A DNA stretch of 5,446 bases, taken from assembly GCA_025996815.1 (NCBI GenBank), contig BNTT01000176.1, positions 1-5,446 on the forward strand, given 5' to 3'. The translations under genes and the position numbers were made by a program. The notes under the pieces were generated by a model. The model ran no database searches. It was given only the letters and a program-made list of their open reading frames with translations, and was not told the origin of the DNA. Below, in pieces: positions 1 to 5,446 of the stretch (the stretch's first letter is position 1; the number at the start of each line of letters is the position of its first letter). This DNA comes from Bacteroidia bacterium. GTDB taxonomy: Bacteria > Bacteroidota > Bacteroidia > Bacteroidales > Azobacteroidaceae.

Positions 1-51
1 GGCGGCTGGGGCGGACCGCCTCCGGGTGCCGGTGGACCGCCGATGTTCTAA
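1..51 (+). pseudogene. Duplicated 3' end of the outer-membrane protein gene (16 codons plus stop)
   Basis: Reading from base 1 gives GGWGGPPPGAGGPPMF followed by TAA at 49-51. This is identical, residue for residue and base for base, to the C-terminus of the outer-membrane protein encoded on the minus strand at 863-3769. It exists only because this segment is an inverted copy of 863-913. It should not be counted as an independent gene. It would be a genuine second gene end only if the inverted duplication is real and continues beyond the window edge. Confidence 0.85.
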
Positions 52-105
52 TTGTTTGCCGAAAGTAGAAATTTTTGGAAATTTTTATGTAATTTTGCAG
101 CAATT
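1..105. repeat. Left arm of a 105-bp perfect inverted repeat
   Basis: Every base i from 1 to 105 is the complement of base 914-i, so this segment is the exact reverse complement of 809-913. Identity ends at 106/808, and the other end coincides with the first base of the window, so the full arm may be longer. It contains the last 16 codons and stop of the outer-membrane protein gene, its AT-rich 3' spacer and the recF leader, all in reversed orientation. The sequence interrupts recF. With 105 of 105 positions identical across both coding and spacer DNA, the duplication must be very recent or artificial. I read it as a fold-back chimera at a contig end. Confidence 0.97.
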
Positions 106-808
106 CTGCCAACGGGATGCCTCTGTCTAACTGCGACGCATATTCCAGCCCCACCTGCTCATTGTCGCTGCTGATGGCGCGATAATATTCCTCAAACACG
201 GGCAAAAAGTCGGCAATAAACGCCTTGCGCTTCGCGTGAATCACCTCCCCCGCTTCCACCATCTGCTCTTCCCAGATGTCGAATAAATCGTCGGTCGCCG
301 ATTGCGGATGTTTCAGCATCGCATTGCGCTGCACGAGGGCTTTGTTGTAGTGCATCAATGCCCGCAGATAGTCCTTATCGTATTGACTGATAAGCATATC
401 CACAAATTTGCGCCGCTCGTCGCTGCCGTCCTGAATCAGTTCGCTGTCGACGGGCGAAATCATCACGACCGGAATCAGCCCGATGTGCTCCGAAAACAGG
501 CTGTATGCCTTTTTATTGCGTTTGAAAGATTTTTTATGTCCCCGTTTTATCCCGCACTGAATTTCTTCCGTGGTGTCGTCTTCCTTGTAAAAACCTTGCA
601 GCGAAGCAAATTCGGCATCGTGCTTAATCAACTGCGAATCAGGCAGATTGGTGTAATTTTTAGTGAACGACAGATAATACAGCGCGTCCAGCAGATTAGT
701 CTTCCCCATCCCGTTATCGCCCAGCAGGCAATTCATTTTGAACGAAAAAGTCAAATCCGCCTCCTCAATATTCTTGAAATTCAACAGCGACAACTTCTCA
801 ATTATCAT
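106..808 (-). CDS. recF: RecF, DNA replication/repair ATPase, 3'-truncated by the inverted repeat
   Basis: RecF is an SMC-like ABC-type ATPase that binds gapped DNA and helps RecO and RecR load RecA for recombinational repair in the cytoplasm. Translating the minus strand from ATG at 808 gives MIIEKLSLLNFKNIEEADLT, the characteristic RecF beginning. A Walker A motif GDNGMGKTN follows at residues 30-38, then the RecF-typical block SPVDSELIQDGSDERRKF at 119-135 and YNKALVQRNAMLK at 154-166. Family members are about 360 residues. Here recognisable RecF runs only to about residue 235-238 (IPLAELLQ). The frame then stays open to base 2, but it reads antisense through the copied spacer and outer-membrane gene end, which is not RecF. 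The ABC signature and Walker B region are therefore missing. The gene starts 54 bp downstream of the outer-membrane gene's stop on the same strand. No Shine-Dalgarno is visible, as is usual in Bacteroidota. Identity is secure; the truncation is probably artefactual. Confidence 0.93.
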
Positions 809-913
809 AATTGCTGCAAAATTACATAAAAATTTCCAAAAATTTCTACTTTCGGCAAACAATTAGAACATCGGCGGTCCACCGGCACCCGGAGGCGGTC
901 CGCCCCAGCCGCC
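809..913. repeat. Right arm of the 105-bp perfect inverted repeat
   Basis: This is the exact reverse complement of 1-105. It begins one base upstream of the recF start codon and spans the recF/outer-membrane gene spacer plus the last 16 codons and stop of the outer-membrane gene. This copy is the one in natural context: the outer-membrane reading frame runs into it uninterrupted from 3769, and recF starts cleanly beside it. The left arm is therefore the derived copy. Confidence 0.97.
817..824 (-). promoter_or_regulatory. Possible recF promoter, -7 box
   Basis: Read on the minus strand, the spacer contains TAATTTTG, a full match to the Bacteroidota -7 consensus TAnnTTTG, nine bases upstream of the recF ATG. 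I see no TTG/TTTG -33 element at the expected spacing. A start site just downstream would leave a leader of only a few bases. The spacer is very AT-rich, so a chance match is possible. If it is not used, recF depends on read-through from the outer-membrane gene, after which no convincing terminator is visible. The inverted copy lies at 90-97 on the plus strand. Confidence 0.25.
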
Positions 914-3769
914 GCGTCCACCACGACCGCCGCGCTCGCCGCCTTCAAAATCGCTGGCTTTCGCCGAACTTGATTTGGGGAAGATGGTGAATTTGTAGAT
1001 GAAACTGCACATAAAATAGCTGGGGATGACGGTCGTTTCTGTCGTGCGGAAGCCGTTGGTGGTGGCTGCTGCCGACACGCTGTTGCGGTCTTGCAGGATG
1101 TCGTAGATTTGCACTTTCAGGGAGCCTGTGCCGATGCTTTTGTTGAAAATCTGCTTCATCGCGTAGGCGTTCCACATCGTTTCGGAGATGTTGTAGCCCT
1201 CGGCGTAGCCTCGCCGATTGGTGAGCGAAATGTCGGTGCTGAGTGTCCATTTGTAGGGCAAATACCAGGTGGTGTTGTAGCCGCCGCCGAACTCGTAGGT
1301 CTCCTGATTGCTTGTTGGGCGCGCCGAATAGGAGATGTCGTTGTAGCGGATGGAGGCGTTGATGCCCATGTCGAACAGTTCGGAGCGGTAGTTAAACGAG
1401 GCATTGTTGCTTAACGACAGGTTGTTCATCCTGTTTTTGGCGGCAACACCATTCAATGTAACAAACGAGTTGGTTTCGCGCATCGAAGCGTTCAAAAAAT
1501 CGCTGACGGAAAATTTTTTGTTGCGAAGTGGCGTGTTAAACATCCCGCGCAAGGTGGTGTTCCAGTTGCCGTTGATGTTTTCGTAGGTCGTTTGGCGCAC
1601 ACCACCGTCAAGCATTTCGGTGACGGATGTGATGTCGTTGAGTGAAAATCCACCATTCAGGCTAATGCGGTATGCCAATTGCGTTTCCGGCACATATTTG
1701 TTGAATTGCAGGCGGATGTCGTTGGTGTATCCGGGCTTCAGGTTGGGATTTCCTTTCGTCCAATCGGTGGGGCGACTTTTGTCGACATAATTGCGCAACT
1801 GCGTGGCAGACGGCTGATTAGTTTCGCCTTCGTAGCGAAATTCCAGCGTGGTGCGCTGCGCAAAATTATACCTGAAATTGATAGTCGGCGAGAAATTAAT
1901 CACATCCTGAATGATAGGAGGCAGCAACGAGTCGCCTATCATATTCGGCAAACGACCGGCGAAATCAGCAGCGATGGGGAAGGACGAAAATTGCCCGAAT
2001 GATGGCTGATAAGTTCTGTTTTCCGAGTTTGTGGGGTCAACATTAAACCCCAGCGTCCAGTTATATTTTTCACGTACCGCCTTGAAACTCAGCCCAAACC
2101 GCTGATTGGTAGATATGCGTTTGGTGCTGCGGCTTAGCGAATCTATCAAGTCGGCTTCCGACGAACCAATATAATAGGTGCTATTAATATCTTCTGTTTC
2201 AGCCTGCGCGATGCGATACGAAAGTTGGATAAAATTGCTGCGCCCAATTGGCTCTACATACGAAACACTTACCCGGTAATTGTCGGACAGGTTGTCGTTT
2301 TCATCACGCTGGTCGCGTTCTTCTTTAGTGGTACGCATATTGCCATCGTAATCTTGCCTGCTCCAGAGGCTTTTTTCTTGGGAATAATTGCTGTTGTAAT
2401 TGCCTGATAGACTGAAACTTAACACCCGTCCGCGTTTGTTTGCAAACCGGTGGGCATAGTCTAACTGCCCGCCAAAACTGTAGCCGGAGCCGGTGTTCCA
2501 CGAATTGTTATCGGAACTAAATATGCTATCCAAACCGGCACCCATATTAAACCGATTCGACAGTTCCACTTCATGACTGTTGCTCGTGTTGTAACGAAAA
2601 TTGGGGCGAAATTTCAACTCGTTTAGTGTGTCGGGTTTCCATTCAATATTCATGTTGGCTGACACGTTTTTCGACTCATAGAGGTTGGTTGTCGTTGTCT
2701 TGTCGAGTTGCGACTGAGTTTGTGCAATCGTGCTTTGCTCCACGCTGCTGCGCGAATTGTTGTCGGAGTTATTGAAGCGCACGTCGGCGTTCATATTGAG
2801 TTTTTTTGAAAATTCTTTGTTGATGTTGAAGCTGGCATTTTGCGACTCGATGATGCCGCCACCGCCGCCGCGGCGCATACGCATTCCGCCAAACTGGTTG
2901 GCACCCAGGTCGGCGGCACCCATGTTGTTGTTGTTGTTGGCACCCAAAATCAGGGTGGCGCGGTCGTTGTTTTGCATGTGATTGACGAATGCGCCGCCCT
3001 GGTAGCGAAAATCGTCAGGCTCTGCCCGGTCTTGTCCGCCGCCGAGCAGCACATTGCCCATCGTGCCTTTTTTCATTCCGGGGCGAATGGTCAGGTTGAT
3101 GATGGTTTCTTCTTCGCCATCGTCGAAACCCGTCAGGCGTGCCATTTCTGACCGCTGGTCGAGCACTTGCAACTTTTCAATCATCTCCGCCGGCAGGTTT
3201 TTGGATGCCACCTGCGGGTCGTCGCTGAAAAAATCTTTGTTGTCGACCATGAATTTCTTCACCTCCTTGCCGTTGACGGTGATTTTGCCGTCTTTATCGA
3301 CCTCCACGCCGGGGAGTTTTTTCAGCAGGTCTTCCACCACGGCGTTTTCAGCCACCTTATACGCGGCGGCATCGTATTCCATCGTGTCGCCCTTCATCAC
3401 GACATCGGGGCGTTTGCCCTGCACGACAACCTCGCTCAGCGTCTTGGCGTTTTCCGTCAGATAGAGCGTGCCGAGATTTTTGCTGGCAGTCAGATTAACC
3501 CTCAGCGAGAGCGTGTCGTAGCCCACATACGTGATTTGCAAGAGATAATTGCCTGTGGCAACGTCTTTTAGCAAAAAATCACCGTCCACAGTGCTCACGG
3601 CATTGCTCACATGCGCCTTGCTTCGCGCGTTGAGCAACGACACACTGCCCGCCACAATCGGCTCATTGTCCGATTTATCCAAAATCACACCCGACAAATC
3701 GGCTTTCGTTTGCCCCAAGGCAGTTGCCGAACATAGCACAAGGAGCAACGCTCCACCAAAATTTTTCAT
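863..3769 (-). CDS. Outer-membrane beta-barrel protein with carboxypeptidase-regulatory-like and TonB-plug-like domains
   Basis: This is a 968-residue outer-membrane protein of the Bacteroidota group often annotated as TonB-dependent receptor or outer membrane beta-barrel protein. A signal peptide occupies about residues 1-20 (KNF, a hydrophobic stretch, then ATALGQ). Cys13 does not sit in a lipobox. A carboxypeptidase-regulatory-like domain follows at about 25-105 (GDFLLKDVATGNYLLQITYVGY). A plug-like domain lies at about 110-230, with LSEVVVQGKR and LLKKLPGVEVDKDGKITVNG. From about 235 to 930 it shows the alternating polar/aromatic strands of a large barrel, ending IPSYFMCSFIYKFTIF. A loop near 278-305 holds five Asn and a Gly/Arg patch. 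Residues 931-968 form a tail beyond the barrel that is Gly/Pro-rich with three RGG-like units and ends PPMF. There is no SusD partner beside it and no recognisable ligand-specific domain, so the substrate is unknown; export, import or a structural role are all open. The start is supported by the signal peptide. The last 16 codons lie inside the inverted repeat, but this copy is in natural context. Confidence 0.9.
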   Translation of the reverse strand: MKNFGGALLLVLCSATALGQTKADLSGVILDKSDNEPIVAGSVSLLNARSKAHVSNAVSTVDGDFLLKDVATGNYLLQITYVGYDTLSLRVNLTASKNLGTLYLTENAKTLSEVVVQGKRPDVVMKGDTMEYDAAAYKVAENAVVEDLLKKLPGVEVDKDGKITVNGKEVKKFMVDNKDFFSDDPQVASKNLPAEMIEKLQVLDQRSEMARLTGFDDGEEETIINLTIRPGMKKGTMGNVLLGGGQDRAEPDDFRYQGGAFVNHMQNNDRATLILGANNNNNMGAADLGANQFGGMRMRRGGGGGIIESQNASFNINKEFSKKLNMNADVRFNNSDNNSRSSVEQSTIAQTQSQLDKTTTTNLYESKNVSANMNIEWKPDTLNELKFRPNFRYNTSNSHEVELSNRFNMGAGLDSIFSSDNNSWNTGSGYSFGGQLDYAHRFANKRGRVLSFSLSGNYNSNYSQEKSLWSRQDYDGNMRTTKEERDQRDENDNLSDNYRVSVSYVEPIGRSNFIQLSYRIAQAETEDINSTYYIGSSEADLIDSLSRSTKRISTNQRFGLSFKAVREKYNWTLGFNVDPTNSENRTYQPSFGQFSSFPIAADFAGRLPNMIGDSLLPPIIQDVINFSPTINFRYNFAQRTTLEFRYEGETNQPSATQLRNYVDKSRPTDWTKGNPNLKPGYTNDIRLQFNKYVPETQLAYRISLNGGFSLNDITSVTEMLDGGVRQTTYENINGNWNTTLRGMFNTPLRNKKFSVSDFLNASMRETNSFVTLNGVAAKNRMNNLSLSNNASFNYRSELFDMGINASIRYNDISYSARPTSNQETYEFGGGYNTTWYLPYKWTLSTDISLTNRRGYAEGYNISETMWNAYAMKQIFNKSIGTGSLKVQIYDILQDRNSVSAAATTNGFRTTETTVIPSYFMCSFIYKFTIFPKSSSAKASDFEGGERGGRGGRGGWGGPPPGAGGPPMF
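2925..2939 (-). repeat. Five-unit AAC trinucleotide run encoding poly-Asn
   Basis: Five perfect TTG units on the plus strand read as five AAC (Asn) codons, residues 278-282 of the outer-membrane protein. The identical codons leave a short microsatellite that could gain or lose units in frame. It sits in a predicted loop just before a Gly/Arg-rich patch (GGMRMRRGGGGG, residues 294-305). Asn-rich loops at about this position are common in this barrel family, so protein-level constraint may explain the Asn residues but not the uniform codon choice. Confidence 0.8.
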
Positions 3770-3793
3770 TCAATTGTATTTATTGTATATTTA

Positions 3794-3828
3794 AAAACTT
3801 AAAACCACTGAATAAGAAGACTGCCAAA
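3794..3828 (-). promoter_or_regulatory. Candidate promoter of the outer-membrane protein gene
   Basis: On the minus strand TTTG (3828-3825) is followed after 23 bases by TAAGTTTT (3801-3794). The second element matches seven of eight positions of the Bacteroidota -7 box TAnnTTTG, with T in place of the last G. The spacing is at the long end of what is accepted for -33/-7 pairs. It would give a leader of roughly 20 bases before the ATG at 3769. AT-rich background makes this a weak prediction. Confidence 0.28.
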
Positions 3829-3917
3829 ATTGGGAAAAGTTTAAAAGAAAATGAAGTTTTATGAAAATTTAACTGTTATGTGCCCGAAAAAATGTCAATA
3901 ATCTAAAAAATATCTTG

Positions 3918-3925
3918 TATCTTTG
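3918..3925 (+). promoter_or_regulatory. Likely GH57 gene promoter, -7 box
   Basis: TATCTTTG is an exact match to the Bacteroidota sigma-factor -7 consensus TAnnTTTG. Transcription would start near 3930, leaving an A/T-rich leader of about 34 bases before the GH57 ATG, which is typical of Bacteroidota genes lacking a Shine-Dalgarno. No TTG/TTTG -33 element is present at 17-23 bases upstream; the nearest candidate is TGTC at 3893-3896. Confidence rests on the -7 box and its position. Confidence 0.5.
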
Positions 3926-3951
3926 CACGTTGGGAAAGCACGAATAAATAA

Positions 3952-3963
3952 ATGCTAATATAA
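3952..3963 (+). other. Three-codon frame abutting the GH57 start codon
   Basis: The leader contains ATG CTA ATA TAA, whose stop codon is immediately followed by the GH57 ATG with no gap and in the same frame. Ribosomes starting at the first ATG would terminate next to the real start. The in-frame stop also rules out an upstream extension of the GH57 protein. It may be chance in AT-rich DNA, or a minimal leader peptide affecting initiation. Confidence 0.3.
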
Positions 3964-5265
3964 ATGAAAACAATTTGTCTCACTTTTCATGTGCATCAGC
4001 CGCTGCGGCTGAAGCGCTATCGTTTTTTTGATATTGGTTCCGACCACTATTATTACGATGATTTTGCCACCGAAGACACCATTCGTGGTGTGGCAGAGCG
4101 TACCTATTTGCCTGCCAATGCGCTGCTTGCGGGTCTTATCAAGGAGTTTAAGGGCAAGTTTCGGGTGGCGTTTGCCATTTCGGGGCTGGCTTTGGAACAG
4201 ATGGAAATCTACGAACCGGAGGTCATCGACCAGTTCAAAGAGTTGGCTCAGACGGGCTGTGTGGAGTTTTTGGCAACGCCTCACGACTATTCGCTGGCTT
4301 CGCTGAACGACCCGGAGGAGTTTGAACGGCAAGTGAAAGCCCACTCCGAAAAAATCGAACTGCTGTTTGGACAACAGCCCAAGGTGTTTTGCAACACCGA
4401 ACTGCTTTATTCCGACGACATTGCCCCGCAGGTGCTGGCGATGGGTTTCAAGGCGATGCTGATGGAGGGCGCGAAGCACGTGCTGGGCTGGAGAAGCCCC
4501 AACTACCTCTACGCTTCGGCTTCGGCACCCAAATTGCGGCTGCTGACGCGCAACCGGAAGTTCTGCGACGACATTTCGTACCGCTTTTCGAGCTACGACT
4601 GGGACGAATATCCCTTAGTTGCCGACAAATTTGTGCGCTGGCTCGTGGATACGCCCAAAGAAGAGCAGGTCATCAATCTGTTTTTGAATTACGACGTGCT
4701 GGGCAGCCTGCAACCTGCCTCAACGGGCATTTTCGACTTTTTCAAAGCCATTCCGCGCTTTGCGCTGGCGCAGGGCATCACGTTTTCGACCCCTTCGGAA
4801 GTGGCGAGCCGTATGAAACCGGTGCAGGAATTGGCAGTGCCTTACCCCTGCTCGTGGGCAGGTGCCGACAAAGACATCAGCCCGTGGCTGGGCAATGTGC
4901 TGCAAAACGAAGCCGCCGCCAAACTGCACGCAATAGCAGAAAAAGTGCGTATGGTGACCAATCGCCGCATCTTGCAGGACTGGAACAACCTGCAAGCCGC
5001 CGACCATTTTCACTTCATGAGCACCAAGCATTTCGCCGGTCCAAGCATTTTCAGCCCCTACGACAATGCCTACGATGCGTTCAACAACTATATGAACGTC
5101 CTCAGCGATTTCATCGACCGCGTGCACGGCGAATTTCCGGAAGGCGTTGAAAATGAAGAACTTAATTCGCTCTTGACACTGATTCAAAATCAGGAAAAAA
5201 CGATTGAGAAGTTGGAAAAACAGGTGAAAAAGCAGGGTAAAGCGGCTCTTAAAAAGGCATCGTAA
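3964..5265 (+). CDS. GH57 alpha-amylase-like protein with a substituted acid/base residue
   Basis: This 433-residue cytoplasmic protein (no signal peptide) belongs to glycoside hydrolase family 57, alpha-amylase type, whose active members cleave alpha-1,4-glucans such as glycogen. Region 1 is HVHQP at residues 9-13. Region 2 is GCVEFLATPHDYSLASL at 98-114. Region 3 is VFCNTELLY at 141-149, with Glu146 as the nucleophile. Region 4 is INLFLNYDVLG at 237-247. Region 5 is LQAADHFHFMSTK at 343-355, followed by NNYMNVLSDF. From memory of the family, region 4 normally reads MDYETFGEH, so the acid/base Asp aligns with Asn242 and the later Glu-His with Ser-Leu. The region 2 His aligns with Tyr109. These changes suggest an impaired or altered enzyme, or a glucan-binding pseudoenzyme. 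Residues 395-425 form a Lys-rich coiled coil with heptad positions L400, I407, I414 and V421, beyond the usual domain end. It has its own promoter-like -7 box and faces away from the outer-membrane gene. Family assignment is secure; activity is not. Confidence 0.92.
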   Translation: MKTICLTFHVHQPLRLKRYRFFDIGSDHYYYDDFATEDTIRGVAERTYLPANALLAGLIKEFKGKFRVAFAISGLALEQMEIYEPEVIDQFKELAQTGCVEFLATPHDYSLASLNDPEEFERQVKAHSEKIELLFGQQPKVFCNTELLYSDDIAPQVLAMGFKAMLMEGAKHVLGWRSPNYLYASASAPKLRLLTRNRKFCDDISYRFSSYDWDEYPLVADKFVRWLVDTPKEEQVINLFLNYDVLGSLQPASTGIFDFFKAIPRFALAQGITFSTPSEVASRMKPVQELAVPYPCSWAGADKDISPWLGNVLQNEAAAKLHAIAEKVRMVTNRRILQDWNNLQAADHFHFMSTKHFAGPSIFSPYDNAYDAFNNYMNVLSDFIDRVHGEFPEGVENEELNSLLTLIQNQEKTIEKLEKQVKKQGKAALKKAS

Positions 5266-5357
5266 AAAATAATTCCACCAATTTTGCTTCTACTGATATT
5301 TGTGTGGAAAGATGTGTTGTGTGTGCCGAATTCTATGTTAACTTCCAAATAAAATCA

Positions 5358-5387
5358 TAAAAAAATTCATCAATTTAACTTTTTTTA
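5358..5387. terminator. A/T-only hairpin, possible bidirectional terminator
   Basis: T followed by seven A (5358-5365) pairs with seven T followed by A (5380-5387), giving an 8-bp stem around a 14-base loop, with a T run on the 3' side in either direction. It lies 92 bp past the GH57 stop and overlaps the stop codon of the probable convergent gene to the right. The position suits a shared terminator, but the stem has no G-C pair, so it would be weak and may be chance. Confidence 0.25.
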
Positions 5388-5446
5388 AGCTGCCACTTGT
5401 TTTGCAGGACGAATATAATCTTTTTTATAAAACTCCTTGCTGTTGA
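5385..5446 (-). CDS. Probable C-terminal end of a convergent gene, product unknown
   Basis: On the minus strand an open frame enters from the window edge and reads NSKEFYKKDYIRPAKQVAA before TAA at 5387-5385. The composition (alternating charged and hydrophobic residues, ordinary codons such as GCA, GTG and CGT) looks like real protein, unlike the AT-rich spacer that begins right after the stop. Nineteen residues are too few to name a family. A chance open frame of this length is common, so this is tentative. It would lie tail-to-tail with the GH57 gene, 119 bp apart. Confidence 0.4.
   Translation of the reverse strand, partial: NSKEFYKKDYIRPAKQVAA

Larger units (their letters stand above)
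3770..3963. other. Divergent AT-rich promoter region
   Basis: These 194 bp separate the start codons of the leftward outer-membrane gene and the rightward GH57 gene. The base composition is much more AT-rich than either gene, and I see no coding frame, tRNA or recognisable riboswitch. It holds one candidate promoter per direction (listed separately) and a very short frame directly in front of the GH57 start. No clear palindromic operator stands out. Confidence 0.7.

Noticed and set aside
302..829. 175-codon open frame on the plus strand
   Set aside because: It lies antisense to recF, whose minus-strand translation has the Walker A motif and family wording. The plus-strand protein has no recognisable domain and is His/Gln-rich, as antisense shadow frames often are.
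1..913. Inverted repeats flanking a gene, as in an insertion sequence or cassette
   Set aside because: The internal gene is recF, not a transposase. The arms are pieces of ordinary neighbouring genes and spacer, there is no target-site duplication, and one arm begins at the window edge.
2840..3571. Several overlapping plus-strand frames of about 100-136 codons
   Set aside because: All are antisense to the plug and signal-peptide end of the outer-membrane protein gene, whose domain order is continuous. No independent evidence of coding.
3955..4479. 174-codon open frame on the minus strand over the GH57 start
   Set aside because: It is antisense to conserved GH57 regions 1-3. It has no family resemblance and no separate promoter.
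4389..5150. 253-codon open frame on the plus strand inside the GH57 gene
   Set aside because: This is an alternative frame of a gene whose own frame shows all five GH57 regions. The Arg/Gln/His-rich translation looks like a frame shadow.
863..5265. Polysaccharide utilisation locus (outer-membrane receptor plus alpha-amylase)
   Set aside because: There is no SusD-like gene. The barrel protein is not of the SusC type, the GH57 protein lacks a signal peptide, and the two genes are divergent. Adjacency alone does not support a shared pathway.
5273..5309. Stem TTCCAC/GTGGAA just after the GH57 stop as a terminator
   Set aside because: Only six base pairs around a 25-base loop and no T run following, so it is unlikely to terminate transcription.

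Overview
The window looks like chromosomal DNA of a member of the Bacteroidota (Bacteroidetes). It holds an outer-membrane beta-barrel protein of a type typical of that phylum, with a carboxypeptidase-regulatory-like domain and a TonB-plug-like N-terminus. It also holds a RecF whose wording resembles Bacteroidota RecF and a GH57 alpha-amylase-type protein. The AT-rich spacers carry TAnnTTTG promoter-like elements and no Shine-Dalgarno sequences. The layout is ordinary housekeeping and envelope content. I see no defence island, prophage, CRISPR array, RNA gene or new multi-gene system.

Bases 1-105 are a perfect inverted copy of bases 809-913. Between the arms (106-808, minus strand) lies the N-terminal two thirds of recF, which stops being RecF exactly where the left arm begins. 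Bases 863-3769 (minus strand) encode a complete 968-residue outer-membrane beta-barrel protein. Its last 16 codons and stop lie inside the right arm, so they appear again, on the plus strand, at 1-51. The simplest reading is a fold-back chimera at the end of a contig, made by amplification, library preparation or assembly, rather than biology. RecF should therefore be treated as an artificially truncated gene.

Bases 3770-3963 are an AT-rich divergent promoter region between the outer-membrane gene (leftward) and the GH57 gene (rightward). Bases 3964-5265 encode a 433-residue cytoplasmic GH57 protein. It keeps the family framework and the nucleophile Glu, but the aligned acid/base Asp is Asn and further active-site positions are changed. 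It is probably an alpha-amylase-like protein with impaired or altered catalysis, and it is the most biologically interesting item here. Bases 5266-5446 are a short AT-rich spacer with an A/T-only hairpin, and probably the last 19 codons of a convergent minus-strand gene that runs off the window.

Functional links are weak. The outer-membrane gene and recF lie head-to-tail 54 bp apart and could be co-transcribed, but their roles (envelope versus DNA repair) are unrelated. The GH57 gene has its own promoter-like element and faces away.
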